From: Providencia hangzhouensis | GTDB lineage: Bacteria > Pseudomonadota > Gammaproteobacteria > Enterobacterales > Enterobacteriaceae | Reading direction: 5' to 3' | Assembly (NCBI RefSeq): GCF_029193595.2 | Contig: NZ_CP135052.1 | Coordinates: 1,550,001-1,614,000 of the forward strand | DNA length: 64,000 bases | In this document: piece by piece, positions 54,397 to 62,416 of the stretch | Layout of the letters: every line of letters begins with the position of its first letter | How positions within the stretch are numbered: the first letter of the stretch is position 1 | Made by a program: the position numbers and the translations under genes | Notes under the pieces: generated by a model | The model's input: the letters and a program-made list of their open reading frames with translations, nothing else | Database searches by the model: none | Told to the model about the DNA's origin: nothing

Positions 54397-55638
54397 TTAC
54401 CCAACTAGCGATATTCCCCTTATCCCGCCTTCTATAATACTTCCCCTGTCAGCCTCTTCAATAAAATCAGCCCACCATTGCATCATAGGGCGTCTTTGCT
54501 CTAGGTAGTCACTACGGTTGTATGCGCGACGAACCTCATTTTTATCAACGTGGGCTAGGGCGGCTTCAATCACATCGGGTGGAAAGCCTTGCTCATTGAG
54601 TGCGGTACTGGCAATTGAGCGAAGACCGTGTGAAACAAGTACACCACCGAATCCAGCACGTTTTAATGCAGCATTGACGGTTTGGCTGTTCATCGGTTGA
54701 GTAGGCTTGATTCGGCTAGGAAAGATAAACTCACGATTACCACTTAATGGTTTCATTAGCTCTAAAATAGCTAAAGCAGCGTCAGATAATGGAACAGTGT
54801 GCTCACGGTTCATTTTCATTCTAGCAGCGGGGATCTTCCATTCCTTGGTTTCAAAGTTGATTTCGTCCCAGCGAGCTTCAGCGGCTTCGGCAGGGCGCGA
54901 GATGGTGAGTAGCTGCCACATAAACAAGCATCGAGTAGATAGGCTAATACTAGCTGTACGCATTGTCTGCATGAGCTTTGGTAGCTGATCAGGGGGAATA
55001 CTTGGCATATTCTTTTTCTTGGGTTTTTCAAAAGCTTTGCCAATATTGATACTTGGAACTGCATCAATTAACCCAGTATTTTGAGCGTAGATCATGACTT
55101 CGTTAATACGCTGACAAAGGCGGCGAACGGTTTCTAATGCACCTCTGGCTTGAACTGGTTGTATTGCTTGGACCAATATATGTGCTTTGATGTCGGTAAC
55201 GCTGATATCGCCTATGGCGGGAAAAACATCTCGTTCAAGTGAGCGCCAGATATCATTACCGTAATCTTCGGTTACAGTGGACTTCTTCACTTCCCACCAA
55301 CGTTCAGCAACAAGTTGAAAGGTATTTGCCTTAGCCTCTAAGGTGTTACGGACTTGCTCTTTATGGTGCTCTTGAGGGTCTATCTGTTTAGCGAGTAGTA
55401 TTCTTGCTTCAAGGCGGTAACTACGTGCATCAGCAAGGCTGACGGCAGGGTAAGAACCAAGGCTCTTTTTAGCTCGCTTTTTAGTGAGAGGGCGAATGTA
55501 GCGAAATGACCACAACTTGCTGCCATTGGATTTAATCAATAGTTCTAATCCATCGCCATCATAGAGGACATAATCGCTCTGTTTTGGCTTTGCTGCATCG
55601 ATCTCTTTTACGGATAAGGGTTTGGTTTGTCTTGCCAT
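54397..55638 (-). CDS. P4-type tyrosine integrase of the CP4-57-like island
   Basis: From ATG 55638 the 413 residues read KPLSVKEIDAAKPKQSDYVLYDGDGLELLI, the P4-type DUF4102 arm-binding start, then a SAM-like core domain. The catalytic block is VSHGLRSIASTALNEQGF, EAALAHVDKNEVRRAYNRSDY with His, Arg and Tyr. A frame-extending start at 55701 is unlikely. GTGCCT repeats lie immediately upstream. It faces away from the ssrA 3' fragment about 185 bases off, as in E. coli CP4-57, so it is taken as the enzyme that inserted this island at ssrA. Confidence 0.92.
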   Translation of the reverse strand: MARQTKPLSVKEIDAAKPKQSDYVLYDGDGLELLIKSNGSKLWSFRYIRPLTKKRAKKSLGSYPAVSLADARSYRLEARILLAKQIDPQEHHKEQVRNTLEAKANTFQLVAERWWEVKKSTVTEDYGNDIWRSLERDVFPAIGDISVTDIKAHILVQAIQPVQARGALETVRRLCQRINEVMIYAQNTGLIDAVPSINIGKAFEKPKKKNMPSIPPDQLPKLMQTMRTASISLSTRCLFMWQLLTISRPAEAAEARWDEINFETKEWKIPAARMKMNREHTVPLSDAALAILELMKPLSGNREFIFPSRIKPTQPMNSQTVNAALKRAGFGGVLVSHGLRSIASTALNEQGFPPDVIEAALAHVDKNEVRRAYNRSDYLEQRRPMMQWWADFIEEADRGSIIEGGIRGISLVG

Positions 55639-55753
55639 TTTTGATGTTCCATTGTTTTTAGGCACCTCAAAAACTATAAAGGTTAACGAGGTGCCTATCA
55701 AGGTGCCTAAGATGATTGGATTTAATTAGGTGACATCAGACTGCGTAGGACAT

Positions 55754-55789
55754 AAAAAAGCCCGCAACTCATTGAGTTAGCGGGCTTTT
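55754..55789 (-). terminator. ssrA-type terminator
   Basis: AAAAAAGCCCGC-AACTC-ATT-GAGTT-AGCGGGCTTTT is a long symmetric hairpin. On the minus strand it follows the ssrA 3' end and would end its transcript. It belongs to the target-site region carried with the island. Confidence 0.85.
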
Positions 55790-55821
55790 CAGTCTTCTTT
55801 GGACGTCCTTAGAAGATAATT

Positions 55822-55868
55822 TGGTGGAGCTGGCGGGAGTTGAACCCGCGTCCGAAATTTCTACATTC
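55822..55868 (-). other. ssrA: 3' fragment of ssrA (tmRNA), attachment site
   Basis: Minus strand reads ATTTCGGACGCGGGTTCAAC then TCCCGCCAGCTCCACCA, identical to the 3' end of enterobacterial tmRNA including CCA at 55824-55822. The upstream part of tmRNA (tag frame, pseudoknots) is absent: beyond about 55868 the sequence is phage attP arm. So this is the duplicated 3' end left by integration, and the full ssrA should lie outside the window beyond the other prophage end. Confidence 0.85.
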
Positions 55869-55919
55869 TCTAATGGGGTATAGTGAAATCAATAGGTTAC
55901 TATATTAATCAATAAATTA

Positions 55920-55969
55920 GCTAACAATGGCTGATAACGGCTATCAATAGATATCAACGAATAACAATA
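55920..55969 (-). repeat. 10-bp-phased repeats in the attP arm
   Basis: Five consecutive 10-base units follow the pattern GCTAWCAAYR: GCTAACAATG, GCTGATAACG, GCTATCAATA, GATATCAACG, AATAACAATA. The inverse orientation of the same motif forms the array between cI and the apl/cox-like gene (57691). In phage 186 Apl binds such phased sites at both attP and the control region. Confidence 0.75.
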
Positions 55970-56032
55970 GTTATTGAGTTAGATGGACACTATGTGGACA
56001 TAATAAATTGTTAGCTGTGTAAAAAGCAATGT

Positions 56033-57049
56033 TTATTCATCCAGTGAACATAATGGATTTTTGGTGACGGCATCTTCCAAATGACTAGGTGCAAAGTGAG
56101 CATATATCATTGTCATTTTTATATCTGAATGGCCTAGAATGTCTCTTAGCACTAAAATATTTCCCCCGTTCATCATAAAGTGGCTTGCAAATGTATGTCG
56201 CAAAACGTGGGTGCATTGCCCTTCGGGTAATTCAATTCCTACTTTATTTACCGTTCTTTCAAATGTTTTACGACAAGGGGTAAACAGCTTGCCTCGTTTT
56301 TTGGGTATCTCGTTATATAGTTCTTTTGAAATAGGAACAGTTCTTACTTTTTTACTTTTTGTGTTTTTATAAGTAATACGATAGGGGGTTACTTGGCTAC
56401 TTTCCAAATTTTCCGCTTCGCTCCATCTTGCGCCAGTGGAAAGACAGATTTTTGCTATCATTAAAACGCTATCACTTTTAGATTCTGAAAGCGCATCAAG
56501 TAGAATTTTGATTTCATCTTTATATAGAAATGTCACCATGCTTTCATCTACCTTAAAAGTAGGTAGACCAGCAAGAGGGTTAGGTAAAGACCAATGACCT
56601 AACTTTTTTAAAGTACCAAAGACTGCTGATAAATTGCGTTGTTCATGATTAACCGTGACAGGCTTTATTTCCATGCAGCGCCCATTAACATCAGGTATTT
56701 CACCTTTTAAGCGACCCTCACGATATAAACTAAAATCAGATGCGGTTAGTTGTGATGCGATTGGATCGCCTAGCCCTGCACAAATAGCTTTTAGCTTTGA
56801 CATCATGCGGTCTACATCGGTTAAGGTTCTACCGTATAAGTCATGCCATTGATTGATTAAATCAGAAAGCCGCCTGTTATCCTGTTTTTCACCAAGCCAC
56901 GGCTTATCCTCCATTTCACCTAGGATATATTTCTCGTAATAAAGAGCTTCACCCTTTGTGGCAAATTTTTTTCGTATGCGTTTACCGTTAACACCGTTAG
57001 GCCTTATATCACATAGCCATTCGCCAGAGTCAATTTTTCTAACAGTCAT
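56033..57049 (-). CDS. int: P2-like phage integrase
   Basis: The 338 residues match P2 Int in length and order: CDIRPNGVNGKRIRKKFATK, KICLSTGARWSEAENL (Arg), TKSKKVRTVPISKEL, THVLRHTFASHF (HxxR), ILGHSDIKMTMIYAHFAP (His, Tyr). It recombines attP with the ssrA 3' end. It starts 5 bases after the cI stop, so the two genes form the cI-int operon as in phage 186. Confidence 0.95.
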   Translation of the reverse strand: MTVRKIDSGEWLCDIRPNGVNGKRIRKKFATKGEALYYEKYILGEMEDKPWLGEKQDNRRLSDLINQWHDLYGRTLTDVDRMMSKLKAICAGLGDPIASQLTASDFSLYREGRLKGEIPDVNGRCMEIKPVTVNHEQRNLSAVFGTLKKLGHWSLPNPLAGLPTFKVDESMVTFLYKDEIKILLDALSESKSDSVLMIAKICLSTGARWSEAENLESSQVTPYRITYKNTKSKKVRTVPISKELYNEIPKKRGKLFTPCRKTFERTVNKVGIELPEGQCTHVLRHTFASHFMMNGGNILVLRDILGHSDIKMTMIYAHFAPSHLEDAVTKNPLCSLDE

Positions 57050-57054
57050 ATTAT

Positions 57055-57639
57055 TTATTGATTTTCAATAATAGTAACAACTCGACCTAATATAGATAAG
57101 TCATCTAAATCACAATCAAACGGTATACCAACGCCAGACACGCGAACTTTTTTTATAGGTATGCGAGTAAGTTCTCTAATACTTATTTTACCCTCAATAT
57201 CAACTAGCCATTTACCGTCAAAAATATCACTGAAATGTTTATCAATGATGTAGTAATTATTATCTTCCTGAATGGATTTAGGTTCAGCAGGAAGCGGGGC
57301 GGTGTTTTTGAACATAGCTTTATCAAACATAACGTTGCTTGACTGAATAAGTTCACCATTGATTAACTTAAAGTTAGTAATTTTTAGAACATCAACTTTT
57401 TCATGCGTGAATGGTGTTCCAGTGCCAAATGTTAACCACTCAAGATTAGCGCCTGTTTCCAAAACGCAACGTACAACTATATCGGCGGGGAATAAATCTC
57501 TTTTGTAACGCATCGATAAGCTACTACTAGCGATACCTAAATGTTCTGCTAAAGCTACTTTGGAGCCAAATCCATAAGCCTCAATACAACGATCTAGTAC
57601 CTCGCCACCACTTTTAGTGAAGTCTATTTCTAGATTCAA
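57055..57639 (-). CDS. cI: 186-type CI repressor
   Basis: The 194 residues have an N-terminal HTH (KVALAEHLGIASSSLSMRYKRDLFP) and a C-terminal oligomerisation domain (GKWLVDIEGKISIRELTRIP, ILGRVVTII). Length equals that of 186 CI (192). No catalytic Ser-Lys autocleavage pair is obvious, as in 186, where induction goes through Tum rather than LexA-like cleavage. It represses the divergent lytic promoter and keeps its own. Confidence 0.9.
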   Translation of the reverse strand: MNLEIDFTKSGGEVLDRCIEAYGFGSKVALAEHLGIASSSLSMRYKRDLFPADIVVRCVLETGANLEWLTFGTGTPFTHEKVDVLKITNFKLINGELIQSSNVMFDKAMFKNTAPLPAEPKSIQEDNNYYIIDKHFSDIFDGKWLVDIEGKISIRELTRIPIKKVRVSGVGIPFDCDLDDLSILGRVVTIIENQ

Positions 57640-57690
57640 GGTAAATACCTCTTGATTTTAGCTTTAAGTGAATCTATTATTCACTACAAG

Positions 57691-57742
57691 CTATTGTTAG
57701 CCATTGTTAGGTAGTTAGCAATTATTGTTAGCTGTTGTTAAC
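57691..57742 (+). repeat. Phased operator repeats between cI and the apl/cox-like gene
   Basis: TATTGTTAGC (57692), CATTGTTAGG (57702), TATTGTTAGC (57723) and TGTTGTTAAC (57733) form 10- and 21-base-spaced units, with TAGTTAGCAA between. They are the inverse of the attP-arm motif and lie where the divergent promoters must be. Presumed binding sites of the apl/cox-like protein or CI. Confidence 0.75.
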
Positions 57743-57761
57743 CAACTGGAGATTTTGCCTT

Positions 57762-57962
57762 ATGAACGAACAATGTTCAACTGAAACAACCATGAAAAAG
57801 CGCTGGATTCCAATATCAGAATTTTGTGAAAAGTATGGAATATCGCTTAGTACTGCCCGTTATTGGAAATCTCAAGGTAAATTAAAAATCAAACCAAAGA
57901 AGAAAGCTAATGAACGTGTATACGTTGATTTGGTCGCTTACCATAAAGAATGGTTTGAATAA
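57762..57962 (+). CDS. Apl/Cox-like DNA-binding regulator-excisionase
   Basis: From ATG 57762 (GGAG ten bases upstream) the 66-residue protein has an HTH: WIPISEFCEKYGISLSTARYWKSQGKL, then KKANERVYVDLVAYHKEW, a winged MerR-like excisionase fold. Position directly after the cI-facing operators identifies it with 186 Apl or P2 Cox, which repress lysogenic transcription and act as excisionase. Confidence 0.85.
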   Translation: MNEQCSTETTMKKRWIPISEFCEKYGISLSTARYWKSQGKLKIKPKKKANERVYVDLVAYHKEWFE

Positions 57963-58023
57963 AAAAGTTCACGTTTCGTGAATGTTGATGTGTAAATAGT
58001 GAATTACAAAAAGAGTAAAGGCT

Positions 58024-58533
58024 ATGTTTGATTATCAAGCTTCCAAACAATCACACTTTGATAATGCATGTCGTGCTTTTGCGATTGCTCACAAAGGTGA
58101 CCTTGTTCAGATAGCGGAAGCAATCGGCATGAATGCGCAAATGTTGCGTAACAAGTTAAACCCAGAACAGCCGCACCAATTTACATGGGGCGATTTAGTT
58201 AAAGTTACCGATGCAACAGAAGACGCAACTTTAATTGATGGTTTATTAGAGCAGCTTCAATGCCAGCCGTCTGTACCTTTGAATAATGCAAGTGAAGGAA
58301 ATTTCCCTGCGCATATTCTAAATGCAACGGCAGAGGTCGGAAAGTTAGCAAGCCAAGCGGTTTTAGGTGGTCATATTAATAATGCCCGTTCCGCTGAAAT
58401 TAAACAGAGCGTAAATAATGCGATCCGTTGTTTAGCATTAGTTGGTGTGACAATTTCAGCCCGTTTACATTCATCCCCCGCATTTGTGTCAGCGATTGAT
58501 ACCGTTGTGGGATTCAGTCAAGCAATGGTGTGA
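58024..58533 (+). CDS. cII: 186-type CII protein
   Basis: The 169 residues match the P2/186 CII family: HFDNACRAFAIAHKGDLVQIAEAIGMNAQMLRNKLNP (HTH), HQFTWGDLVKVTDATED, and a C-terminal ALVGVTISARLHSSP. It activates the establishment promoter for cI. The gene is 58 bases after the regulator gene in the early operon. Confidence 0.92.
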   Translation: MFDYQASKQSHFDNACRAFAIAHKGDLVQIAEAIGMNAQMLRNKLNPEQPHQFTWGDLVKVTDATEDATLIDGLLEQLQCQPSVPLNNASEGNFPAHILNATAEVGKLASQAVLGGHINNARSAEIKQSVNNAIRCLALVGVTISARLHSSPAFVSAIDTVVGFSQAMV

Positions 58534-58535
58534 TT

Positions 58536-58823
58536 ATGTGTAATGAAAAAAGTGCATTAGAAAAATTAGCAGAAATAACAAATAGAAATCGTGATTTGAA
58601 TAAAAAAGGAATAAAAGTAAATACAGATAACATTCGCAATAGGAGCAAGTATAAGTCTGAATTGAAGTCTGATGTGCTTAGTTGTCTTTTCTTATATATG
58701 GAAAATCATAATTTAGGCATTGATGCGGTGTATGAGGTGTTACTAGACATAAGGACAGAGTTAAATTGCGAGTTTAACGCAAAAATATACCATGATGATT
58801 ATGATGATGAAGTTCCATTTTGA
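58536..58823 (+). CDS. Early-region protein of unknown function
   Basis: This 95-residue protein is lysine-rich at the N-terminus (NRNRDLNKKGIK), helical, with an acidic tail (YHDDYDDEVPF). It starts at or just after the cII stop (GTG 58530 or ATG 58536), so translation is probably coupled. No family recognised. Confidence 0.6.
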   Translation: MCNEKSALEKLAEITNRNRDLNKKGIKVNTDNIRNRSKYKSELKSDVLSCLFLYMENHNLGIDAVYEVLLDIRTELNCEFNAKIYHDDYDDEVPF

Positions 58824-58833
58824 GGGTTAACAA

Positions 58834-58989
58834 ATGACTCAAGCACATAAACAGCAGTACAAATATAAAGTCACTGGCGACTCATTTAAACGTTTAGAAG
58901 AAATCAGCGTAAACAAAAAAGATGGTTCATTAAAATATATTGTTCCAGTTCTTTTGCTTGCCGTTGTTTATCTAATTTCTAGAATATAG
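58834..58989 (+). CDS. 51-residue tail-anchored small phage protein
   Basis: ATG 58834 follows GAGGGTTAACAA. The product has a charged first part (QQYKYKVTGDSFKRLEEI) and a C-terminal hydrophobic helix (YIVPVLLLAVVYLIS) ending SRI, so it is predicted to be a tail-anchored membrane protein. Its gene ends one base before the next frame opens. Function unknown; exclusion or lysis-linked roles are possible. Confidence 0.6.
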   Translation: MTQAHKQQYKYKVTGDSFKRLEEISVNKKDGSLKYIVPVLLLAVVYLISRI

Positions 58990-58998
58990 GTGATTGCT

Positions 58999-59349
58999 AT
59001 GCAACAGAATCCAGCGTTATCAGAAAATAGATTCAATCCAATGACAATAAAAGACCGTTCAAATGGTTTGAATCATATTAATGAATTGAGAAACAAAATA
59101 TTTGGGGAAACTGATAAAGAATTAAAAGGTTATATTAACAGCGCCAATGATAGATTTAGCGATGATGCTGAGAGTAGTAAAAGATTTCTATCTATGATTT
59201 ATTGGTGGGCAAAAATAGAGCCAAGTAGACATGGTTGTAAATATGAAGAATTAACCAAGAAAGAAATTAAAGCAATTGTTAAAGCTATGATTGATATAAA
59301 AAGTAATACCGCTAATTTACCAAAGCGATTTCCATCAATAATTAATTAA
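58999..59349 (+). CDS. Early-region protein, DUF5347-like
   Basis: The 116-residue helical protein contains RSNGLNHINELRNKIFG, RFSDDAESSKRFLSMIYWWAKI and ELTKKEIKAIVKAM. It resembles a family seen in P2-like prophages of Morganellaceae (DUF5347, from memory, not checked). Start at ATG 58999 after TAGGTGATTGCT. Function unknown. Confidence 0.55.
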   Translation: MQQNPALSENRFNPMTIKDRSNGLNHINELRNKIFGETDKELKGYINSANDRFSDDAESSKRFLSMIYWWAKIEPSRHGCKYEELTKKEIKAIVKAMIDIKSNTANLPKRFPSIIN

Positions 59350-59367
59350 ATAATACCCAATTAAATA

Positions 59368-59420
59368 AATGACGTTAGCGCGTCAGGGAATCTTACACTC
59401 TAAATTTAGGAATTAAATAT
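59368..59420 (+). repeat. Duplicated leader, copy 1
   Basis: TGACG-TTAGCG-CGTCA hairpin, then CAGGGAATCTTACACTCTAA and ATTTAGGAATTAAATA directly before the ATG of the exonuclease gene. It is repeated at 59989-60041 before the next gene with only few changes. The AGGAA ribosome site is part of the repeat. Confidence 0.8.
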
Positions 59421-59990
59421 ATGTTTGAACATTTAATGTTAGACCTAGAAACGATGGGAACGAAACCAACAGCGGCAATAGTTGCTATAGGTGCTGTGTT
59501 GTTTAATCCTGAAACTGGAGAATTAGGCTCAAGATTTTATGATGTCATAGATTTATCATCGGTGATGCGACATAAAGATACAACCGTTGATGCTGAGACT
59601 ATTAAATGGTGGTTGAAGCAATCAAGTGAGGCTCGCTCAGAAATTATAACGGGTGATGTGCATATTTTAAATGCATTGTCGGGGCTATCTAAATTTATAA
59701 ATGAAGAATCAAATCCTCGCTTATTAAAAGTGTGGGGTAATGGGTCTAGCTTTGATAACGTTATTTTACGTTCAGCATATGAAAGGTATGACCTTACAGC
59801 ACCATGGATGTTCTATAACGATAGAGATGTTAGAACAATTGTAGATATTGGACGTAGCTTTGATTTCGACCCTAAAGTAAATATGCCTTTTGATGGTGTT
59901 CAACATAATGCTTTGGCTGATGCTATTCATCAAGCTAAATATGTATCAGCAATATGGCAGCGAATTAATATAAACAAGGAATCTATTTAA
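59421..59990 (+). CDS. DEDDh-type 3'-5' exonuclease
   Basis: The 189 residues begin FEHLMLDLETMGTKPTAAIVAIGAVLF with the DLE metal site (residues 7-9). Then come DAETIKWWLKQSSEAR, KVWGNGSSFDNVILRSAYE (second Asp) and HNALADAIHQA (His and final Asp), the DEDDh set of the Rv2179c-like/exonuclease VIII-like family common in phages. It may process DNA or RNA during phage replication. It has its own copy of the duplicated leader. Confidence 0.9.
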   Translation: MFEHLMLDLETMGTKPTAAIVAIGAVLFNPETGELGSRFYDVIDLSSVMRHKDTTVDAETIKWWLKQSSEARSEIITGDVHILNALSGLSKFINEESNPRLLKVWGNGSSFDNVILRSAYERYDLTAPWMFYNDRDVRTIVDIGRSFDFDPKVNMPFDGVQHNALADAIHQAKYVSAIWQRININKESI

Positions 59991-60041
59991 TGACGTTAGC
60001 GCGTCAGGGATTTTTACACTCTAAATTTAGGAATTAAATAA
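59989..60041 (+). repeat. Duplicated leader, copy 2
   Basis: Same hairpin TGACG-TTAGCG-CGTCA and following CAGGGATTTTTACACTCTAA, ATTTAGGAATTAAATAA before the DUF2732 gene. Its first base overlaps the stop codon of the exonuclease gene. Confidence 0.8.
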
Positions 60042-60293
60042 ATGAATATACCAGAACCAACATTCACACCTGTAGTTGATATGGGTAACGGTGAAGATGT
60101 CACAATGATTGCTGTTATTCAAGCTAACCGTGAAGATGAAAAAAATGCACGCTCAATTATTTTTGCTTCTCGTTTACGTCGCCTTTCATTGCAAGTTATT
60201 CGCGACAAGCTCGACTATGGACAGATAGCACAGTTATTGGAAAGTGAAGCTAATCACATCGAAAATCAGGCGCAAGAACTGAATTATGTTTGA
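60042..60293 (+). CDS. DUF2732 family phage protein
   Basis: The 83-residue protein (NREDEKNARSIIFASRLRRLSLQV, then DYGQIAQLLESEANHIENQA) fits the short DUF2732 family that precedes gene A in many P2-like prophages. It overlaps the replication gene start by 8 bases. Function unknown. Confidence 0.8.
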   Translation: MNIPEPTFTPVVDMGNGEDVTMIAVIQANREDEKNARSIIFASRLRRLSLQVIRDKLDYGQIAQLLESEANHIENQAQELNYV

Positions 60294-62415
60294 AGCGCAA
60301 GAACACAATAGCGACGTATATATTTCAATACGTCGCCAACAAGAAGAAAATAAGCCAGAGTTGCCGAAATCAGCGACTCTGGCTGAACGCATTATGTGGG
60401 ATGCCAATAAAGATGATGCTGAGTGGCGTCATGAAATCATTTCTCATGTCCCAGATTTTCTATCAATTTACTTTGCCACTAAATACGCACGCCTTTTTAA
60501 TCAAAAGGGTCGTCGTCGTGCCAATGAATTTTTGCGCAAAACCGCTAAAAATGTATTGCCACGATTCGAACGGGTCATGAAACAGTATGAGTTTAAGCAT
60601 CGTGTTTCAGGTGATAGACCATTCCCTTTTATTGAACAACTCGAAAATATTGCGCAGTTAGATAGAACGGTTATCAAAACTTTAGCAAATGAAATTGCCA
60701 GTTTTATGAGTGATAACTATGAAGCTGCAACAAAGCAATACGCCAACAGCGACCCAAAAGATGAATGTGAAGCCCGTCAGCGTCTTGATAAAACTTACGC
60801 TTTCCTTGCTAAATTAACATTGCAGTCGGGCACACAGCCGCCATATTGGCAGCAATTTAACAAGGGTAGGATTAGGCCAAGTGAAGATAAACTTTGCGCG
60901 GCATTGCTTCGCATGTTTGATGTTGCTTGGTGGTATCGTCGTTTAAAACGTTTATGTGACCTGAAGCGTGAGCACCTTGCTATCGCGATTGGTCAAGTTC
61001 AAAAATCCGCATCCCCTTATGTTTCAAAAACAACCTTGCATCGCTGGGTAGAGCAAAAGCGTTCAAACTGGCAATTTCTTAAAGACTTTGAATTAGAAGA
61101 CGAAGACGGCAACCGAACCGAACTTACAAAAATGGTTTTAGGTAGCGTGGCAAACCCTGCTGTTCGTCGTTGTGAGTTAATGGCACGCATGCGCGGGTTT
61201 GAAGACCTCGCAAATGAAATGGGCTGTGATGGTGAATTTTATACAATGACAGCTCCATCAAAATACCATTCAGCCTATCAAGCAGGTGGTTTTGTTGATA
61301 ATTGGAACGGATGTGATCCAAGAGCAACCCAAAAATATCTATGTAAAACGTGGGCGAAAATACGTGCGGCTTATAGCCGTGCGGGTATCCGTGTTTTTGG
61401 TTTTCGTGTTACTGAGCCACACCATGATGGTACACCGCACTGGCATATGTTGCTGTTTGTTATGCCTGAACATAAAAAACAATTGCGTTCTATTTTTAGT
61501 CACTATGCACGTTTAGAAGATAAAGACGAACTTACTACACCTAAAGCATTAAGAGCCCGTTTTCACGTTGAGCCTATAGACGAAAGAAAAGGCAGTGCAA
61601 CTGGCTATATCGCTAAATACATTTCAAAAAATATCGACGGTTACGCGATGGACGATGAAGTCGATAAGGAATCAGGCCAGAAGTGCAAGGACATGGCGCG
61701 GGCGGTTTCCGCTTGGGCTTCACATTGGAAAATTCGCCAGTTTCAACAAATAGGCGGTGCGCCTGTGTCGGTGTGGCGTGAGTTGCGCCGTATGGGTGAT
61801 GATACCGAAGCATCAACAGGTTTAGATGTTGAATTTGCCGAAGTCCACAAAGCAGCCGATACCAGCAACTGGAGCGAATACACCAAATTGCAAGGTGGTG
61901 CATTTGTACGTCGTGCCGACCTTATCGCCCGTCTTTGGTATGAGCGCGAAGAAAAGACCAACGCCTACGGTGAGCCTGTTGATTGTATCAAAGGGGTTTA
62001 CTGTACTTTAGTGGGTAACGACTCCCCAATTATCACACGCATTAAGAATTGGCAGATTGTGCCGAAGTTAGCCGAAGCGACAGCGGAGGCTGGTTTTGAT
62101 GGCGCGATTAGCGCCCCTTGGAGTTCTGTCAATAACTGTACGCAGGCACGGAGGACGATTAAAGACAAAGAAACGGTTATTCCCGATATTGTCAGAAAAG
62201 CCAAAGAAATTGGCATCACTTTAGACCCCGAAAAAGACCCTTTCATGATCCATTCAATAGCAAGAGGGGCAATTTATACAGAAAACGGTCAAAGCGTGAA
62301 GTTTCACGCGAATGGCCATATTCAAAAAATCGTATTTAAGTCAGATAAAGTCAAAAAATCACTGGCTCGGTGTGAACAAGCCATGTCTAGAATTCAATCA
62401 CTCATAGGAAATTAA
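60286..62415 (+). CDS. A: P2 gpA-like replication endonuclease
   Basis: The 709 residues are close to P2 gpA (761). The HUH motif is PHWHMLLFVMP (about residue 384), and the two active tyrosines are in GYIAKYISKNIDGY (about 441 and 445). gpA nicks the phage origin, joins to the 5' end and starts rolling-circle replication; in P2 the origin is inside gene A. Frame is intact. Alternative start codons within the first 20 residues are possible. Confidence 0.95.
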   Translation: MFEAQEHNSDVYISIRRQQEENKPELPKSATLAERIMWDANKDDAEWRHEIISHVPDFLSIYFATKYARLFNQKGRRRANEFLRKTAKNVLPRFERVMKQYEFKHRVSGDRPFPFIEQLENIAQLDRTVIKTLANEIASFMSDNYEAATKQYANSDPKDECEARQRLDKTYAFLAKLTLQSGTQPPYWQQFNKGRIRPSEDKLCAALLRMFDVAWWYRRLKRLCDLKREHLAIAIGQVQKSASPYVSKTTLHRWVEQKRSNWQFLKDFELEDEDGNRTELTKMVLGSVANPAVRRCELMARMRGFEDLANEMGCDGEFYTMTAPSKYHSAYQAGGFVDNWNGCDPRATQKYLCKTWAKIRAAYSRAGIRVFGFRVTEPHHDGTPHWHMLLFVMPEHKKQLRSIFSHYARLEDKDELTTPKALRARFHVEPIDERKGSATGYIAKYISKNIDGYAMDDEVDKESGQKCKDMARAVSAWASHWKIRQFQQIGGAPVSVWRELRRMGDDTEASTGLDVEFAEVHKAADTSNWSEYTKLQGGAFVRRADLIARLWYEREEKTNAYGEPVDCIKGVYCTLVGNDSPIITRIKNWQIVPKLAEATAEAGFDGAISAPWSSVNNCTQARRTIKDKETVIPDIVRKAKEIGITLDPEKDPFMIHSIARGAIYTENGQSVKFHANGHIQKIVFKSDKVKKSLARCEQAMSRIQSLIGN

Positions 62416-62416
62416 T

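Noticed and set aside
55822-56020. A complete ssrA gene
   Set aside because: Only the last 40-50 bases match tmRNA. The tag-peptide frame and the 5' acceptor half are absent; phage attP-arm repeats follow instead.
55920-57742. CRISPR array suggested by regularly spaced repeats
   Set aside because: Units are 10 bases long and contiguous without spacers, and no cas gene is present. They fit phased protein-binding sites.
60286-62415. Several open frames on both strands within gene A
   Set aside because: They are shadows of the gpA frame: no ribosome sites, and the gpA frame carries the complete HUH and tyrosine motifs.
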